Source: Apis mellifera (Eukaryota > Arthropoda > Insecta > Hymenoptera > Apidae). From it: a DNA stretch of 64,000 nt. The notes under the pieces are model-generated. The model saw only the letters and a list, made by a program, of their open reading frames with translations. It made no database searches and was not told the DNA's origin. Position 1 is the first letter of the stretch. Each line of letters opens with the position of its first letter. The DNA lies in assembly GCF_003254395.2 (NCBI RefSeq), contig NC_037642.1, positions 8,011,736 through 8,075,735 of the forward strand, given 5' to 3'. The position numbers and the translations under genes are program-made. Shown here one piece after another: positions 62,427-64,000 of the stretch.

Positions 62427-64000
62427 GGAAGAAGAGAATATAATAGTAGAATAAAAATGTATTTGCGCCGAGAGGATGGACTGAGAATATATTCGCGTGT
62501 AAAATTTGTAATCGAGCGATTGCACGATAGATTTAACAATGATAACGGCGAGTAATGCAATCATCCCATTTGATTTTTAACTTACGAGGATAATTCAGAA
62601 TCGTATATTTTGATATCAATCAGCCTCGCCGCACATCGCCGTTTAAAACTTGCTCGACCCCACTTCCTATCTGCTAAACACGGCAGAAAAAGGCAATTTT
62701 CCAGCGGTAACAGGGAAGAAGCCCTTATACTCGTTCGGGCAAGGAGATCCCCAACGCGTGTCTCTCTCTCTTTGATCGCGAGGAGGGCACGGTATAAACC
62801 TAATAGAATCCGGATCCGGGGAGACACGGAGGCAGCTTGTACGTCGTAAAACGATGCGCGTCGTGGCTTTATATTTTATAGTTCGAGCGAGTTGCCCTGT
62901 CTGTGTATCGTGCCCGCCATCGAATGGGGAAGGATTTAAAAGGGATCGTGGTTTTACGGCCGAGTATTAGGATGGCGGCGTTAAAACCTCGTACGTATCC
63001 CTTTTACCGTTCTCGAGGCCGTGCGTGAGCGCTGCTAATTTTACACTGCGTAATTTCGAGCAATTGGCTAAATCGCGATTAACTCTGGACCATTTAATAC
63101 ATTCAATTTACTTGTTTCTTTCTTTCTTTTTTTTTTTTTCATCATATTTCATCATATTTGATTTATCTCTTTAAAAACAAAAAAAAAAAAACAAAAAATA
63201 GAAGCTATGGGATTTTTCAATCGTATCAAATTTGCAAAAAAATTCGATGATCGCGTGTATGGACGTATGGATTAAATTCCAAATCCTTCATCTTTCTCTC
63301 TCTCTCTCTACTATTTTTTATCTAATATTTTTTTTTTTTTTTTATTAAATATTTTAAAAGTAGCGAGCATTGGTTTTTACAACGCACATCTCGTCGCATC
63401 GAACACTCGTCCCTACCTACACCTGTCAAATTTTTGAAACGCCGCGCCGCCCCGATAGTTTATTGCGAATGATCGGTGGTGTTTTCACACGTTTCGTTGC
63501 CTGGCATTCCAATCACCAGATTGTGGAGCTTTTGATTTTGTAACGGCTCGTAATCGAATTCAATTTACACCGTTGCCCGTCCGATTTGAAAGTGTAATGT
63601 AATATTCTAGAAGGGGGAGAGGGGAAGGAGGATGTCTCTGTTTTTGAACGAGACGTAGAATCGACTAATGGGAATTGGCGGTCGCGTTCCAAAAACAACC
63701 CCCCTCCCCTCCGATCATAAAGCTACGTCGAAGCGCAGAAATTTCTACATTGTTACCTACGCACAAATTGGATGGATTCTGAGAAGAGGAGGAGGCGAGC
63801 GAGAAATTGAACGGGGGATGCCACTAAATGAGCATGATGCTAAACAGAAGTTCCGCCGGCGAACTTTATTCCCTTAAATGTTCCGTGGAAATCGCGTAAA
63901 TTTTATCGCGAGAATATTTTCGCTCGAAATTAGTTTTCCGGATTGCAGATTTTTTTTCTTTTTTTTTACGTAAGCTGAAATTAATCACAAGTGTCATTCA

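Larger units (their letters stand above)
58436..64000. other. Downstream hth intron or flank, no exon recognised
   Basis: If the donor at 57989 is used, this is the following intron, and the C-terminal exon (a Tyr/Pro/His-rich tail in other insects) should lie beyond 64000. I saw no acceptor followed by such a sequence. It holds GA/CT repeats, a GGATAACGTTC tandem repeat near 59859, T-rich and A-rich runs (60283-60294, 61544-61560, 63128-63200) and CG-rich stretches. Confidence 0.45.

Overview
The window looks like animal nuclear DNA, most probably from an insect and plausibly a hymenopteran such as a bee. I base this on the single gene I can recognise, the very large amount of non-coding sequence, the abundance of CG dinucleotides, the alternation of AT-rich and GC-rich blocks, the dense short simple repeats (GA/CT, GAA/TTC, TCG, homopolymers) and the lack of any recognisable transposon. 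The species call is inference. There are no bacterial-style operons, and almost all long open frames are low-complexity or lie in GC-rich sequence that is open in several frames at once, so I do not annotate them as genes.

The one convincing coding feature is on the + strand at 57931-57989. It is a 59-base internal exon encoding FINARRRIVQPMIDQSNRA, the end of recognition helix 3 of a TALE homeodomain plus the start of its C-terminal flank. This is diagnostic of the Meis/Homothorax subfamily, so the gene is homothorax (hth). I found no exon for the first 48 homeodomain positions, which should end in the first two bases of the Trp codon just before an intron. Most or all of 1-57930 is therefore probably one giant hth intron that splits the homeodomain.

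The donor side of this exon is the most interesting place in the window. The frame does not stop at the good splice donor. It continues for 52 more codons to a TAG at 58145-58147 and encodes a Tyr/Pro/His/Gly-rich tail that looks protein-like. Hairpins lie in and just after this tail, and a possible polyadenylation signal follows near 58430. This matches the published insect ultraconserved element of hth, which spans an internal exon-intron junction, is predicted to fold into a stable RNA, and is linked to intron retention. I infer two products: a spliced form whose C-terminal exon lies beyond the window, and a retained-intron form ending inside it.

Layout: 1-57930, giant intron with scattered GC-rich islands, simple repeats and a strong candidate recursive splice site at 27983/27984; 57931-58147, hth exon plus read-through tail; 58148-58435, hairpin and possible 3' end; 58436-64000, the next intron or downstream flank, with no exon that I can see. 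A sharply bounded GC-rich block (about 49900-50440), preceded by an AT-rich stretch resembling a 3' end, is the main unexplained structure in the intron.
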